Shown here piece by piece: positions 45,805 through 58,240 of a stretch of 64,000 nt of DNA (position 1 is the first letter of the stretch; each line of letters begins with the position of its first letter). A program made the position numbers and the translations under genes. The DNA comes from Juglans regia (Eukaryota > Streptophyta > Magnoliopsida > Fagales > Juglandaceae). The notes below the pieces were generated by a model, which saw only the letters and a list, made by a program, of their open reading frames with translations, was not told the origin of the DNA and ran no database searches. Location: NCBI RefSeq assembly GCF_001411555.2, contig NC_049905.1, forward strand, positions 8,027,053 through 8,091,052. Reading direction: 5' to 3'.

Positions 45805-48366
45805 ATTGTTTGATGGCAGTTGGCCAGTTGGGTGGTCTAGAAAGGAAAAACCACATGCATGCCTAGTATGATGTACCTACATTAAAGAACCCAATGTAAT
45901 AGAGTTGTGGCTCATTTGAGCTTTTCTTCACATGTTATGCTTACCTTTCTTTTTGATCTTATCACCGTAGCTTCATTTCAATTACTGTAATCCATTATTA
46001 CAACATTCAAACCAACAAATTCTACATCCCTCACATTCCCTTACTACAATCTTCAATTTAAGATAATCATAACAGAGGGACTCTAGGGTAAGAAACCACT
46101 CACATGGCTGCCGAGATGTAGATTGATTGATGTCAATTCTGAAGCAGGGAAGATGAGAAAGTTAGCAACCGTGCGACATGTATTTCTCAAAATCAATCTC
46201 AAATGACCAAAACAAAAATGAAGCAAAGAAAATTAGGGAGAGAGAAACGCACACACACACTTGGGATGATGAGGGCGAAGGGGAGGGAGGAGAGTTGGGC
46301 GACACGGGGAGTGGCAGCGCTGTGAAGACGGGCTCGGTGTCACTTGAAAAAGAGACAGTGTCGCTAGTGGCAGTGGGCAGAAGAGGTTCGACGCGGGCGA
46401 GGAGGAGATTCGACGTGGGCTCAAGGGCTAAATTCAAATTGAGAATTTGAAAACATATACTGCGCAAAATGGTGCGTTTTACATTTAAAAAAAAAAAGAC
46501 TGCCACCACGCCGCTACAGTGACCGATTCCTATCAAAACTCACTCCCAAATTACTAAACTCATCCCAATTCAAAACCTCTTTACACTTGGGAACTACAAT
46601 ATTTTTTAATTTAAAACATTTTTATACGAGAGACCCACAACCTTTTTTAATTTTCTATAAAAAATATTAAATTCATCCTAACATTCAAACACATTTTAAA
46701 CTCAGTTTAAATGGATCTCACACAACTTCATCCACTACTTAACTCACTTCTATTATTAAAGAACTCAATTTATTACTATTCTTAAAAAACTTAACTCAAC
46801 TGAGATCAACTTAACATTCAAACAATATTAAAGGGACACAATTGTTTTAAAATATTTTCATTACTTTAGTACTATTTGCCTTTTTTTTTTTATCCAATCG
46901 GAGCTTAAAATGTTTCTTTTTGGCTCACGGAGCGGGGTATCCCGCATAAATATGTATTTGAAGTTATGGTACGGAAACAATTAATGCATTATTATTTTAT
47001 AACTTCATGATAAATTAACATTTCAATTAATTTAAATACACCAATATTAAAATAATATAAAATTGAATATTTTATGTACTGTTCAAAAGTTGCTTACGAT
47101 GTTTTTTTTTTTTTTTTGCTTTACACAAATGTGGGCATGGCTCTAAATAAAGAGTAAGTTTGGCGTACTTTTATTTAAAAAAATATATATTATCAAAAAA
47201 ATAATATTTTTATGTAAATTCTAAATTTCATTCTCTATTTTCCACGTGCTAATCTGTCTAAGTCATTATGTTATAACTATTAAGCTTTTGTAGAATATAT
47301 ATATATACACGCATATAATTCTACCGTTGGAATTGTGAATGAAGTGTCGCCAAAGCAAGCCATGTGTGTTTCAAACGATTTCTCAACATACCTATCTTTT
47401 CTAAGCAAAGCAATGTCTTCTCCCATATCATGACTTGATGAGAACCCTAGATGATCATCTCAAACTAAGCATTTAACAACTACCTGCTTTTTTCTTGATC
47501 AGGAATCACTTGAACTTTGATGTCCAATTACCAAAAGCAAAGTATATATCAAATAGAATAATTCTTCTCATTATCAGTCATTATTTATTATGACACATCT
47601 CATATTCTATAAAAAATATCACACACTCTATTAAAAAAAAAAATTTAGAATGGGGTGTGGGATGAATAGTAGCTGATGTATAACAAAACTCTTTGATAAT
47701 ATGAAACCATCATTTTTTAAAAATGTTCATCATTTTACTTTTGTAATATATATAATCTATTTTTCTCGATCATAATTTAAATATATTAATTTATTATAGG
47801 AAAGGTAAAATAGAAAAGCATTATAATCATAAAAATATGTTACAAAAATAAATCTATAAATTGATATAATTTTAAACGATACATTAAATTTATTTTATAA
47901 AAAAAAATATCTTTATAATTGAATATATTACAACAATTTATAAATTTAATTTTATAATATTATTTATAACTAAAATATTTCTGTAATATATATCCAGTGA
48001 TGTACCATCTAAAGTTTCGCTTTCCCAAAAATATGGGTAAACTAGAAAAGAAGTCCTCGAGAAACTAAAGTCTGCATGCACTAAAGATAGCTGCAAAAAT
48101 AGCATCAACTATCAAAAACCAATACTACTGCACATAACTTTAAAAAGACAAGCTGCAAAAATTAATGTAGAATTTATAAACGATTATTTCTAAGAATACT
48201 TGAACTAGAAATTAATTCTTTTATTATATTAATAAATTAATTATTATGCTAAGAGAATAATAAATTAACTGGTTCTTCTCTTTGAAGAAATCAAGTGAGA
48301 TACTTTTTATAAAATATTTTTATAAAATTGAATGGTCTAATATAAAAAAAAGACATGCATGTTAGT
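45805..48366. other. Intergenic, no gene
   Basis: The stretch 46150-46510 is G-rich with a CA microsatellite, and Pro/Ser-rich frames on the minus strand are a composition effect. It might be the leader of a lost element. From 46530 to 46835 the sequence resembles a TTTGG/CCAAA-type MITE (aactcaactgagatcaac). The remainder is AT-rich. A short cggagcggggtatcccgc at 46928 may be a GC-rich element scrap. Confidence 0.4.
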
Positions 48367-48411
48367 AAGGACTCATTTGGATTTAAAGATTATCTCATCT
48401 CAGAGACAAAA

Positions 48412-48998
48412 GTGCCGCAGGGACCCAAAGGTGATATCCAATCCCAAAATAGGAACCTCCTGCGTAGCCATATTTCAAAATTAATTTTGATGTAACTTTC
48501 GACAAAAACAAATGGATGATGGGAGGGGGAGTGGTTATTAGAGATTCAGTTGGCAGATTATAAGTAGTTTTGACAACTCATAAAGATCATATCTCATCAG
48601 TCCTCCAAGCTGAAAGTATTGCTCTCCTAAGAGCCATGGAATTGTGCATTGAGCTTGGTTTTAACAAAGTCTGTTTTGAAGGAGATACAAAGATTGTTGT
48701 TGATGCAGTGAACTCTAACAGGGAAGATAACTCATGGTTGGGACAAATGATAGAGGACATGCAGCAAATGATGAAACACAATCAATCATGGCGCCTGAAT
48801 TTTGTTCACAGGTCAGCCAACAAAGCTGCTCATACTACAACAAAACTTGCTATTAGGAATGTTAGTGAAACCATCTGGTTAGAGGATGGTGCTGAGGAGG
48901 TTTTAAATTTTGTCCTGGGGGACCTATGCATGTATGATGTAACTTCTTCTTGATCAATGAAATTCCTTTCTTCTTCTTCTTCTTCCGAAGAGAAAAAA
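48412..48998 (+). mobile_element. 5'-truncated LINE (L1-type) 3' end
   Basis: Contains the terminal RNase H-like domain of a plant LINE ORF2, followed by a short 3' UTR with tcaatgaaattcctttc, a (TTC)n run and an A-rich tail. Everything upstream, including the reverse transcriptase, is missing, as expected for incomplete LINE integration. Confidence 0.75.
48456..48953 (+). pseudogene. LINE RNase H-like domain (RVT_3), two stops
   Basis: In frame from 48456: PPA-stop-PYFKINFDVTF, then GGGVVIRDSVGRL, a stop, and an open stretch of 127 codons from 48570. It shows QAESIALLRAMEL, FEGDTKIVVDAVN and FVHRSANKAAH, the conserved acidic and HR-x-x-N-x-x-AH motifs of the RVT_3 family. It ends WLEDGAEEVLNFVLGDL, typical of LINE C-termini. 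The domain would remove RNA from RNA-DNA hybrids; the copy is dead. Confidence 0.85.
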
Positions 48999-49332
48999 AA
49001 AAGAAAGAGAGATGAACTCATTTCATCCCATTTCATCTCAACATTCAAACACACATATTTTAATTTCAAAATTTTCAAATTTTTTTATCAAATCATTATA
49101 AATTTCTCAAACTTCCAAACAAAACACAAAAAATAATTCAATTCTTTCAAATCTCAAAATAAAAATAATATTAAAAACATATATTCATATAATATTTTAA
49201 CTTTATATCATTTTTATTCAATTTTTTTCTCTCATTTTTCAAAACCACATAAAAGATATTAACTAAAATCATTTCATCACTATTCATAAATTTCTTATAT
49301 CATTTCATCTCATCTCAACCTCCAAACAAGAC

Positions 49333-50892
49333 CTAAGAGCATTAGCTAGCATTGGCTTCATCAAAGCTATTTTCAAAATTTTGATTAAAATTACATATTT
49401 TCCATAAATCTAGAACCTCCCTAGCCATAACCCAACATTGAATTAGCCATTGAATTAGTCAAAATAATAATATAATATTACTTTTTTAATAATAATAATA
49501 ATATTTTTAATTTATTTATTTTTACATATTTTGTAATTACACTAACCTTATGTTAATTAATAATTTAATTTGATGCTTAAATTATTAATGTTTCTCAATT
49601 AACAACTTTTTCCTTAACCTAATTAATCTTGATCAATACTTAAACCATGGTAGCATTAATCTGAAAGTTAGAGAAAGTGATTTTGTAATAAAATAATGGG
49701 AATAGATCATGAACAGTGTGTTTTCAAATATGGAGATGAAAGTAAATACACTGTAGCTCAAAGTTTGATTTTTATTTTTTATCAAATTCAACGCGGTGTT
49801 TTTAACTACAAACTATTCAAATTTGAAAGATTGTTCCATTTTAAAGAGACCGATGAGAGTGCTCTAAATGCTAAAGTGAGATCTATTTTGCTCAAAACTT
49901 TTATACCGATATACGAGAATAATTGCTATAAGATCTATTTAATCAATCTATCTCTATAAATTAAAATAAAATAAAATAAACATTCTGATCCATTCATACA
50001 ATTAAAGAGGGTGTTTATAATGAGGTCGAGTAAAGCAAATAAAAGAATGGTCGAGGCTAGTACTACAACATTCATGCATACAAGGAAGGAGGGGACAAGA
50101 CGTCGGTGATTGTAAAGGTGTTCACATTATATATATAATTAATAAACCATCACCAACTTTCGGGGCTGTATGTATTGCCATTGAAAGTGTTACTTTGGTT
50201 GTTTGGTTGTAAAGTAATGGCGCATCAAATCATCATGAGCTAGCCACAATTAATGTGTATTGATCGATCAAGATGTGACGTAAGTTGTTTAATTAAATGT
50301 TACATGCATGCATGCCTGCCTGTATATAAAACCCTAAACATTATCATACATTGCATGTATTCAGAAAATCCAAGTACTCTTGTACGTACGTAGAGTTATG
50401 TAGATGTCTGTTTTTTAGAGAGTAGATGTTCTCTTATTCGTGTGGGAAGATGTTCCAAAATCAACTTTAGTATTTAATTTAAGAGAACAAATTATAATTT
50501 TTTTTTTTAATTCAGTAATTAATGGGCTTTGCAATAAGCTGTAAGGACTTTAAGAGATAAATAAATACGCACACAGGGGCTTGTATTAACGAGGGTAGGT
50601 TGAATAAATGATCAGTGAAAGAAGTGGTAGGTTTAAAATGATAGATACCATAATAACAAATTTATAGAATAATATAATTAGATATAATACATTAAATTTA
50701 ATTTATAATTACATAATATACTATACGTTTATGTGATTTTTTTTTAAAGATAAATTTTCCTTGAGAGTCTGCCGTTTGAGAGCTTTTATGATAGAGAAAT
50801 TATATTTTAACATGATCTATATATGTATTGTCTTAATTATTATGAGACAGTTAGTTAAGTTGATTTTTGTAATGATTAATAAGAAAATGGAC
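49333..50892. other. Intergenic, no gene
   Basis: AT-rich unique-looking sequence. An 87-codon open frame at 49696-49959 has no domain I know. catgcatgcatgcctgcctg at 50305-50324 is a small simple repeat. Confidence 0.4.
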
Positions 50893-52483
50893 TAGGATTG
50901 TGCAAAAGACCCGAGAAATTGAAGGACACGATTAAAATGACCCGAACCGACTTTATTGGATTGTTACATGATTGGGTCTCCAACTTGACTAGGAACGGGT
51001 TTTTTGCCTTGGGTGTCAACCCGTTCGTATAAATACAAATTTATCTTCTTAGACTCAAACCCTAGCCGCCCAAATATTCCCTTCACCTCAGTTTGTGACA
51101 CTCTGCAAATATTCCCTTCTTTCGACTATATGCTCCTGTCTCATCTCCATTTGTTTAGTTACTAGTTGTATCTTGGGAAAAACCATTGGAGAAAATGGTT
51201 TCCAGACAGTGCAGCCACACCCAAATTTCTCACCGCCACTTGCCTTCATCAACACGGAGCTAGCTAGCTTTCACTACCATTGCAACCATTTTCTCGGGCT
51301 GGAGTGGTTGCTTCAGCTTACTCAACAGCAAAGCAAAATAAAGCTGACCAAGTTGAAGCTCTTCGTCTTCGTTCACCATGAATAAACGTGGGGTTCTTTT
51401 ACAGAACGTAAGAAACCATAACGATCAAAGCCAACTATCTTGTAAGATGAGCTTGGTCATGGCAACGTCTGTCGAACAAGATGAACTACAAATAACTATT
51501 TGTGTTGTGCCAACTGCCAATCGAATCTGATTCCAGTGAGTTAGAAAAAAGACTAGACGATCGAAGTGGGCGATGTATGGAGATCGATGATTTAGTTTGG
51601 GAAATGAGAAATTATGGAGATTGAATGTTGGAACCCTAGATATGGGAGCAGAAGACTCAAGTTGAAGGCTTGAAGTGGTGAAAGAAACTGGGCTTTTGCA
51701 AACTGAGGACTTAGAGCATCCCCATCCGGATGTCTAAAACACTATTATTCTTAAATTATAGGAAAAATTATAGGAAAAAGTTCAAAAACCCCCTCCCATC
51801 CCATTCCCTATTTTAGGATTTTGATTTAGGAAATGAACAGTGGTTCCCTAAATATAGGGAACAACTATTCATCCCCTAAATCATTTTTTATTAATATTTT
51901 ATTCAAATAAATAAAATAAATTCTTTTTTCAATCAACTACATTTTCTCTTATACTCATATTTATTATACTTTTAAATAATATTTTAAAAAATAATTTAAA
52001 TAATTACTAAAATATAAAAATAATAATTTTAAAAATATTATTAAACCCTTAAAAAAATAATTTAAATTTTTATTTAAAATATTCACTATAATAATAGTTC
52101 AAAACATAAGAAAAAATATTAAGTAGTGAAGTTTGAAAATGGAAGTGAGAGAAAAAAGTAATAAAGAAATAATAGAAGAATATTATTTTAATAGAATAGA
52201 GAAAGGATAGGGAATGGGATGTAGAAGGTTTTTTAAAAATGAGTAAAATTTAGGATAAAATTATAGGGAGTGCCCTTTTTAGCTAAAATTTAGGGAAAAA
52301 TTTAGGAAATCGGATGGAAATGCTCTTAGGGGAAAGTTATGGGAACTCGAAAAGATGTCGTGCAAGTTTGTTGGTTAAATGTCGGGTCATACGAGTTTGA
52401 CCCGATTTCATTTTATTCGGATCGGGTCGAATCAGTTTGGCGCCTTAAATGAGACTGTTTGGGTCACGTCGGGCACAATCCTG
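50893..52483. mobile_element. hAT-like element, GACCCG family, carrying a Tourist MITE
   Basis: The left end is TAGGATTGTGCAAAAGACCC and the inverted right end CCAGGATTGTGCCCGA. Subterminal GACCCGA/CGGGTC motifs are frequent in 50915-51020 and 52375-52475. Flanks do not give a matching 8-bp duplication, so the ends may be rearranged. Without the MITE at 51714-52325 it is about 980 bp. No transposase was recognised. Confidence 0.55.
51714..52325. mobile_element. Tourist-like (PIF/Harbinger) MITE
   Basis: 612 bp. The ends are GAGCATCCCCATCCGGATG and, inverted, GAGCATTTCCATCCGATTTC. It is flanked by TTA on both sides (51711-51713 and 52326-52328). The GAGCATCYCCATCC ends and 3-bp TTA duplication are characteristic of Tourist-like MITEs. 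The core is AT-rich and non-coding. Confidence 0.85.
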
Positions 52484-54159
52484 GTTGTGTCAGGCCAAGT
52501 TGCAAGCCTATATATCACTATTGATTTTTTATCTAATCCTTGGTTATGAAAAGTAGGAATATAGGAAAGTAGTAATCGGAAAATGAGTCGATACGCCAGT
52601 ATGGGACCGTTATTGGCGGTGGAGACACGAGTAGCATATGTGCCACTTTTGGAAAGAAGGTAAAAGTCAAATCTAAGAGATCAAAGTTGCTAACCCTGAT
52701 AGTGTCACGCGTGGTGGCGCGTGAGGCTCACACACACTGTGAGCCGCTCGTTTGGTCAGTTTTCTTCTATTGTCTGACAGATCGACAGCTGGAAAATCTG
52801 GTGGTGGGGCCCATGGTTATCGTAGGAGGCCGGTAAGTAACAAATCGGCGCATCTTGGTGCTATAGACGGAAAACTAAGGAAAAATCAAGAAAAAAAATT
52901 GATGTACATTTCCGTCGTTGGTAGAGATGGTGGGTCTTTGGTAGAAAGAAAAAAACCTCATTTAGAGGGAGAAAACCAAGGAGCCATGGAGTTTTTAGGT
53001 CACAACATATGATTATTAGATTTGTAAAATATGACCTTTGAAAAATAAAATATAAAAATTTTAAAATAATATTTTATTATTACATAGAATTTATATGAGT
53101 AAACCCAATGTGGCGTTAATTTTTTAGTAGGATTAATAAAATGCAAAAAGAGATAGCAATCCGTATATTTAAGTTTTTATTTAAAATAGTCAGTCAAATA
53201 CTAATTTATCTATTTTAGTCAAATAATATCATTTTAAAATAATAATAATAAAGAAGGGAGAAATGAAATAGAAGGAATAAATAATAAGAAAAGGGAAAAA
53301 TATATAAAATATTTATGAACTGATAAACAATGTCAAACTAAAGAATGTTTAGAAAAAGAGATGAGATGAGAATTATGTAATTAATAATAAGATGATTTAT
53401 GAATAATAGTGAGATAGTTTGAATTAATTATTTTTTGAGTTTTGAGAAATGAAAAAAAATTAAATAAAAAGTATTATAAAATTAAGATATTGTTATAATA
53501 TAATTATTTAATATTGATTTTGTTTTGGAATTTGAAAAAGTTGAATTGCTTTTTAGTAAAGTTACGTACAGTCGCGGAATGCACAAGGGCGGCACAATTG
53601 TTTTGAAAAAGAGTAGGATCTACTATTAAAAATTTAATTTTTTTTATGTGAGTTCCATATTTACTCACTTTTTTCAAAGAGATTGAGCGACGCTTGCTCA
53701 CTTCATGACTGCAAGTATCATTTCTTATTTTTTTAATTTTAATTTAAAAGTTTGAGAAAGTTGTAATCATTAGTTTGAAAGTGGTTATATTTGAGCAATA
53801 TTTGGAAATAAGATGAGATGAAATGAAATGAGATGAGATAAAAACTGTTTCCAAACATTCCCTAGGGTTGCGTTCGGATATTAAGCTGAGATGAATTGAG
53901 TTCTTTATAAATAGTAGTGAGTTGAAATGGTGACATGAGTTTTGTGTAGCCCACAAAAGATAAGTTTATATATGTTTGGATGTTAAGATGAATTTAGATA
54001 TATTAATGGGAAGTTGAAAAAGATTGTGGGTCCCGTGTGCAAAGAGATGTTGAGTTGAAAAATGTTGTGAGTTCTACTAGTAAATAGGTCTCTAATCGAG
54101 TGATGTTTAGTAATTTGAGAGTTGTGTATTTAAATGTTGGTTATGTTTAAATTTGAACT
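52484..54159. other. Intergenic with MITE remains, no gene
   Basis: 52560-53010 is mixed sequence without a recognised gene (an 86-codon frame at 52752-53012 has no domain). About 53345-53862 looks like a GATGAGATGAG/CCAAACA-type MITE with an insert near 53562-53723. About 53870-54150 resembles another GTTCGGAT-type repeat. Confidence 0.4.
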
Positions 54160-54677
54160 CAACTCTAATAAGTTTAGCTGCTTTTATGTTAGAAGAATAA
54201 TTATATCTATCATCCTCACACACTACAAACCACACATATTTTAATATTTATTTTTCATTTTTCCTGTAACAAGTATGTGGTGTATAGATGATAAGTAGAA
54301 CAATTCAATTAGTCTAATAAAAATAAAATAAAAAAAAAATAAATTTAATATATATAAAATATATAATGTGGAATGATGAGTAACATCTCTCGTGTTAGAA
54401 ACGTAGCCTAAATGGAATGTAGAAGAAAATGCATTCTGGATTGAAAAAAGATATTTATGATCATAAATTGTGCAACCGTTACGTAATCGTTTTAGAAAAA
54501 GTGAATAAAATATATAATTTGCATGAAAAAAATTAATTTTTTAATATTAAATTTCACTCTTTCTTAAAATAATTATATGATTTTTATACACTTCATAATT
54601 ATATATAAAATTACTTTTTTAGATTTTCTTTTCTCAGTGGGATGAAAAGAAACGCATGCATCATTTTTAGTATAGAC
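54160..54677. repeat. 518-bp segment duplicated at 58477-58994
   Basis: It runs from caactctaataagtttagc to tttttagtatagac and matches 58477-58994 along its whole length in the same orientation, with about 8-10 percent difference by eye and equal length. A short MITE-like stretch, with tatctatcatcctcacaca and ggaatgatgagtaac ends, lies inside both. Confidence 0.9.
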
Positions 54678-56102
54678 TAAATAAAATGCATCATTTTGGG
54701 GAAAGAAAAATGCCCAAAATTTTGCATCAGCAGTAATAGCGTGGGATGCCACTGGGATCTGGACCTATGTAGGACAGCTATGATGCAATCATCCATTGTT
54801 TTTAATATTTTGGGATCGCAACTTCATTAGCAAATTTTGATGTATTGATGTGACTTCAGGACGGAAGGTGTGGATGGCCGTTTCCACTTTTTTCTTTTTT
54901 CATTTTTGGAGGGCATTCATGAGCCGGCGATTAATTTGTTCATAATCGTTTGTGGCCAAGGGGATCTCTGGCACTCTGTACTCCTCTGTTTTCACTTGGC
55001 TTTCACGTGGACCATGCCTATGATAAACAGACGGATGAAATGAATTTTAAAAAAATTATTTTAAAATTAAATAAAATATTATTAAAATATATTTTTTAAT
55101 ATTATTTTTATTTTATAATTTAAAAAAATTGAATTATTTTTTTAATTTTATATAAAAATTTTAAAAAATTATAATAATTAAATAAATTAAATTATAAAAA
55201 ATTATAAAAATAAACGAAGCTAAAATAATTACAAATCAATTCACCATTTAAAATTAAAGATTTAGATATTTTATACTTTAAATCTCAGTATATTCTACGT
55301 AAAAAGATTTTCTTTGTTTTTCTTTCAATGACGGGTCAATAGATCATCGAATTCAGAACTCTTTTTTTAATCAAATGTAAAAATATGAAGTTCACAAACT
55401 AATTTTTAATATAAAATAAATATAAGGTATCATATTTAAATAAATTAATATATAAATTTTATTTTTATAAATCTCTTTATGATTCTATCATTTTTTATTT
55501 TTATAATAGTAATAAAAAAAACTTTATAGATAAAAGAAATCTCATAAAAATATTTAAGTAAGTCATGCATTGAAAAGTGACAGGGAGTACCATTCTACAA
55601 TTTTTTCACAACTTTCTGTTAAAATATTATTATTTTTTAAGTACATATATAGAAAAAAACTCAATAAAATTCAAATAATTTTAGTATAAATTTATATTCT
55701 AATGCATAGTTGTGGAAAAACTTATTATTTTTAATACATATTCAAGCAATCTGAGAAGTAGATTGTTCTAATGATTGTCTTTATGACGGCTAACTGATGA
55801 AATATTAGACATTATTTTTCAATTGGGATTTAATTTTACAACTTTCTATTATTTTGAATTTTCTATTGAGATCTATTATTTTGACTATTAAAAAAAATGA
55901 CTTGTTGCTTATTATTAGAAATTTAAAAGTACAAGCATTTCGCTTATAACATATATACGAAGAAGAAAGGGGGAAAAAGGACTGGGATTTCTGCTTTTGT
56001 GCAGGAGAAATGATAACTGCCAGTCTGCCTCCACATGCGTAGTTGGTCAGAGATATTTTTAGATTACTTTTTCATTTTATCTTTTTCTTTTTCATTTGGA
56101 AA
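54678..56102. other. Intergenic, no gene
   Basis: Strongly AT-rich sequence. I see no coding region, and nothing I can assign to a repeat family. Confidence 0.4.
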
Positions 56103-56520
56103 ATGATAGAGCCACCGCTGGTGGCTCCCGCTGGGAGTCACCGTTGGGCTCTATCATGTATTTTTTTATGTATTTTTTTTACAATTAATTTTATATAGAT
56201 GTTTTTAATAATTTTAAATATTAAAAAATAAATTAAAAAAATTATAATATTATTAAAAAATACTTTCTTAATTATGAAGTAAAAAAAAATTATTTTTTTA
56301 TTTTACTTCGTGATTAAGGAAGTATTTTTTAATAATTTTTTTTACTTCATGATTAAGGAAGTGTTTTGTAATTATATTATAATTTTATTTTATTTTTTTA
56401 AAATATTTAAAATTGTTAAAAACATCTATATAAAAATAATTGTAAAAAAAACACATAAAAAAACTCATGCTAGAGCCAGCGGTGGCTTCCAGCGGGAGCC
56501 ACCAGCGGTGGCTCTAGCAT
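56103..56520. mobile_element. 418-bp fold-back (palindromic) element
   Basis: The left end is ATGATAGAGCCACCGCTGGT and the inverted right end ATGCTAGAGCCACCGCTGGT. The similarity continues through GGCTCCCGCTGG and on through AT-rich arms of about 180 bp that meet near 56285-56300. The motif GAGCCACCGCTGGTGGCTC is itself a perfect palindrome at each end. RNA from it would fold into one long hairpin. I could not define a target duplication. Confidence 0.82.
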
Positions 56521-57886
56521 CACTCTTTTCATTTTACTTTTGAACAATTTCATCTTAGTAGTTGTAAAACGTGTAAGTTTATTGAAGATATGCAAACTTT
56601 AATTTGCGTAGATGAAGAACTTTAAGATGACATTTGACCTAAAGTCAGAATTAATCCTTAGTGCTCTTTTACTATATACCGAATTAAGGTTATTTTCTAA
56701 ACTCGTCTCTAAATGCTTACAGATTTGGCAAGCTTTTTTATGCTTTGCTTTATTGGATGCCAATAATTATTCTTTCTTAGAAAAATTCCCATTTCTTCCT
56801 TGTTCAACAATTTTCTTAATTTGTTTTTTGTTTCATTTTTATTTTTTAAATGTCGGGGAGCCTCTACACAGCAAGGCCATTCAGACCCAACCCTGCAGAG
56901 ACGAGTACCCCAGAAAATTATAACTATTATTTGTAATTGACTCTTCATGATATTAACTAATTATTATTCTCAACAGGTCTACTAGTAATTAAGGCAAAAA
57001 CTCTTTTAGAATTGGAAAATGATACTATGCCGCTTAAGTTTTGCCTCATCAATTTAATCGCTCATGTATTTTTTTTTTTTTACTTAATGGTTAAATAAAA
57101 GACAATTAGTGTATTGGTTTTTTTTTAATTGTTTAAAGATATTTAAAAGAAAAAAAAGTACAATTTGTACTACGGGCACACCAAGTGGGCAAACTTGGGT
57201 GGCATAGTGCACTATCTCTTAACTACTGTTCACATCACACACCCAAAGCTTATAGCTTTTTCATAAGTTGTGGGGGTGTTTTTATAGAGTGTAGGATATG
57301 AAATAGTGAATAGTGACTGATGAGAATAATTTTTCTAAAAATAAACCATCCAATTCAATCAGATAAATAGAAAACATCTTTATCGGATTATGGGCTCTGG
57401 TTTTGGTTTTTTATTGATCTCTAGTGAGGCCCATGATCTCAATGGCCCATTTTTCCGCTTAGGAGCCTCGTCCACTTCCTTGATAACCCAAGCCCGTCAA
57501 ATAATCCAAATTGTTTTTTTAGCTAAACATTTGTTTATTTGGGTAACGCTAGGCTGCCTTCCAGAAGAAGCAGTGATTGAGCATAAAATTTATATTTTAT
57601 ATTTTTCATTTTAATATTTATTTAACTTCTTTAAAACATTTTAAAAAAGAAAAAAAATTAATATACTAATAATTACTTTCTTAATCAGTAAATAAAAAAA
57701 TATTAAAAAAATTAAATACATGAGCGGTTAAAATATGAGAATTAAATGAGAGGACAAAATAATATTATTTTATTTATTTTCCATATTCTCAAGTCTAGAC
57801 CACAAAAAGAAAATTATTTTTATACCCTTCAAACTACTATTACTTTGAAAATATTTTATAATTTATATATAAAAATTATAACCCTA
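56521..57886. other. Intergenic with short MITEs, no gene
   Basis: A 103-codon open frame at 56612-56923 has no recognisable domain. It contains the TATGCCG MITE at 57019-57218, and a partial inverted relative at about 57660-57735 (atacatgagcggttaaa). Confidence 0.4.
57019..57218. mobile_element. Short MITE with ATGATACTATGCCG ends
   Basis: The left end is atgatactatgccgctta followed by agttttgcc; the inverted right end is gagatagtgcactatgccac followed by ccaagtttgcc. It shares ends and core words with 37920-38131. The core is A/T-rich and non-coding. Confidence 0.65.
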
Positions 57887-58240
57887 TAATTGAAAGAGAA
57901 TTGCTACGTACCACCGGCGTGGACAACCGCCGTGTAACCGTCTGACGTGGCACGTCAACATCTGTCAGAAAGTGAAAAAAAATAATGTCCAACACACCTA
58001 ACATTTCTGGCTACACGCCCAACATCTCCGGAACTTATTTTTCAAGGAGAAGTCCAACACACCTAACATCTCGAGTGAGGAGATTTGAGAAGGGAAGAAG
58101 CATTTTGAGCATTCCATCTTTCATTTTTCGTTGGAAATGCTCAAACCCATTTCAACAGATCATTTCATTTGAGAAGAAAAACGCCATTACTAGGTATCTA
58201 TTTTTTTTTTTTGAAAAAAAAAAGGAAAATACTCAGTCAT

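Larger units (their letters stand above)
48367..49332. mobile_element. TTTGG-type MITE split by a LINE insertion
   Basis: The left arm is taaggactcatttggattt. The inverted right end is ttaggtcttgtttggagg followed by ttgagatgagatgaaatg. The AT-rich core sits at 49000-49290. The left arm stops at about 48411, where the LINE tail begins, so the LINE inserted into the MITE. Similar elements are at about 62502-62945 and 62950-63215. Confidence 0.55.

Noticed and set aside
46162..46536. Ser/Pro-rich minus-strand frame of 124 codons
   Set aside because: Low-complexity composition with a CA microsatellite inside and no conserved motif. It might be a leader of a lost element but is not a gene I can support.
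48367..48411. A 5' coding continuation of the LINE
   Set aside because: The sequence matches the arm of a TTTGG-type MITE rather than LINE coding sequence.
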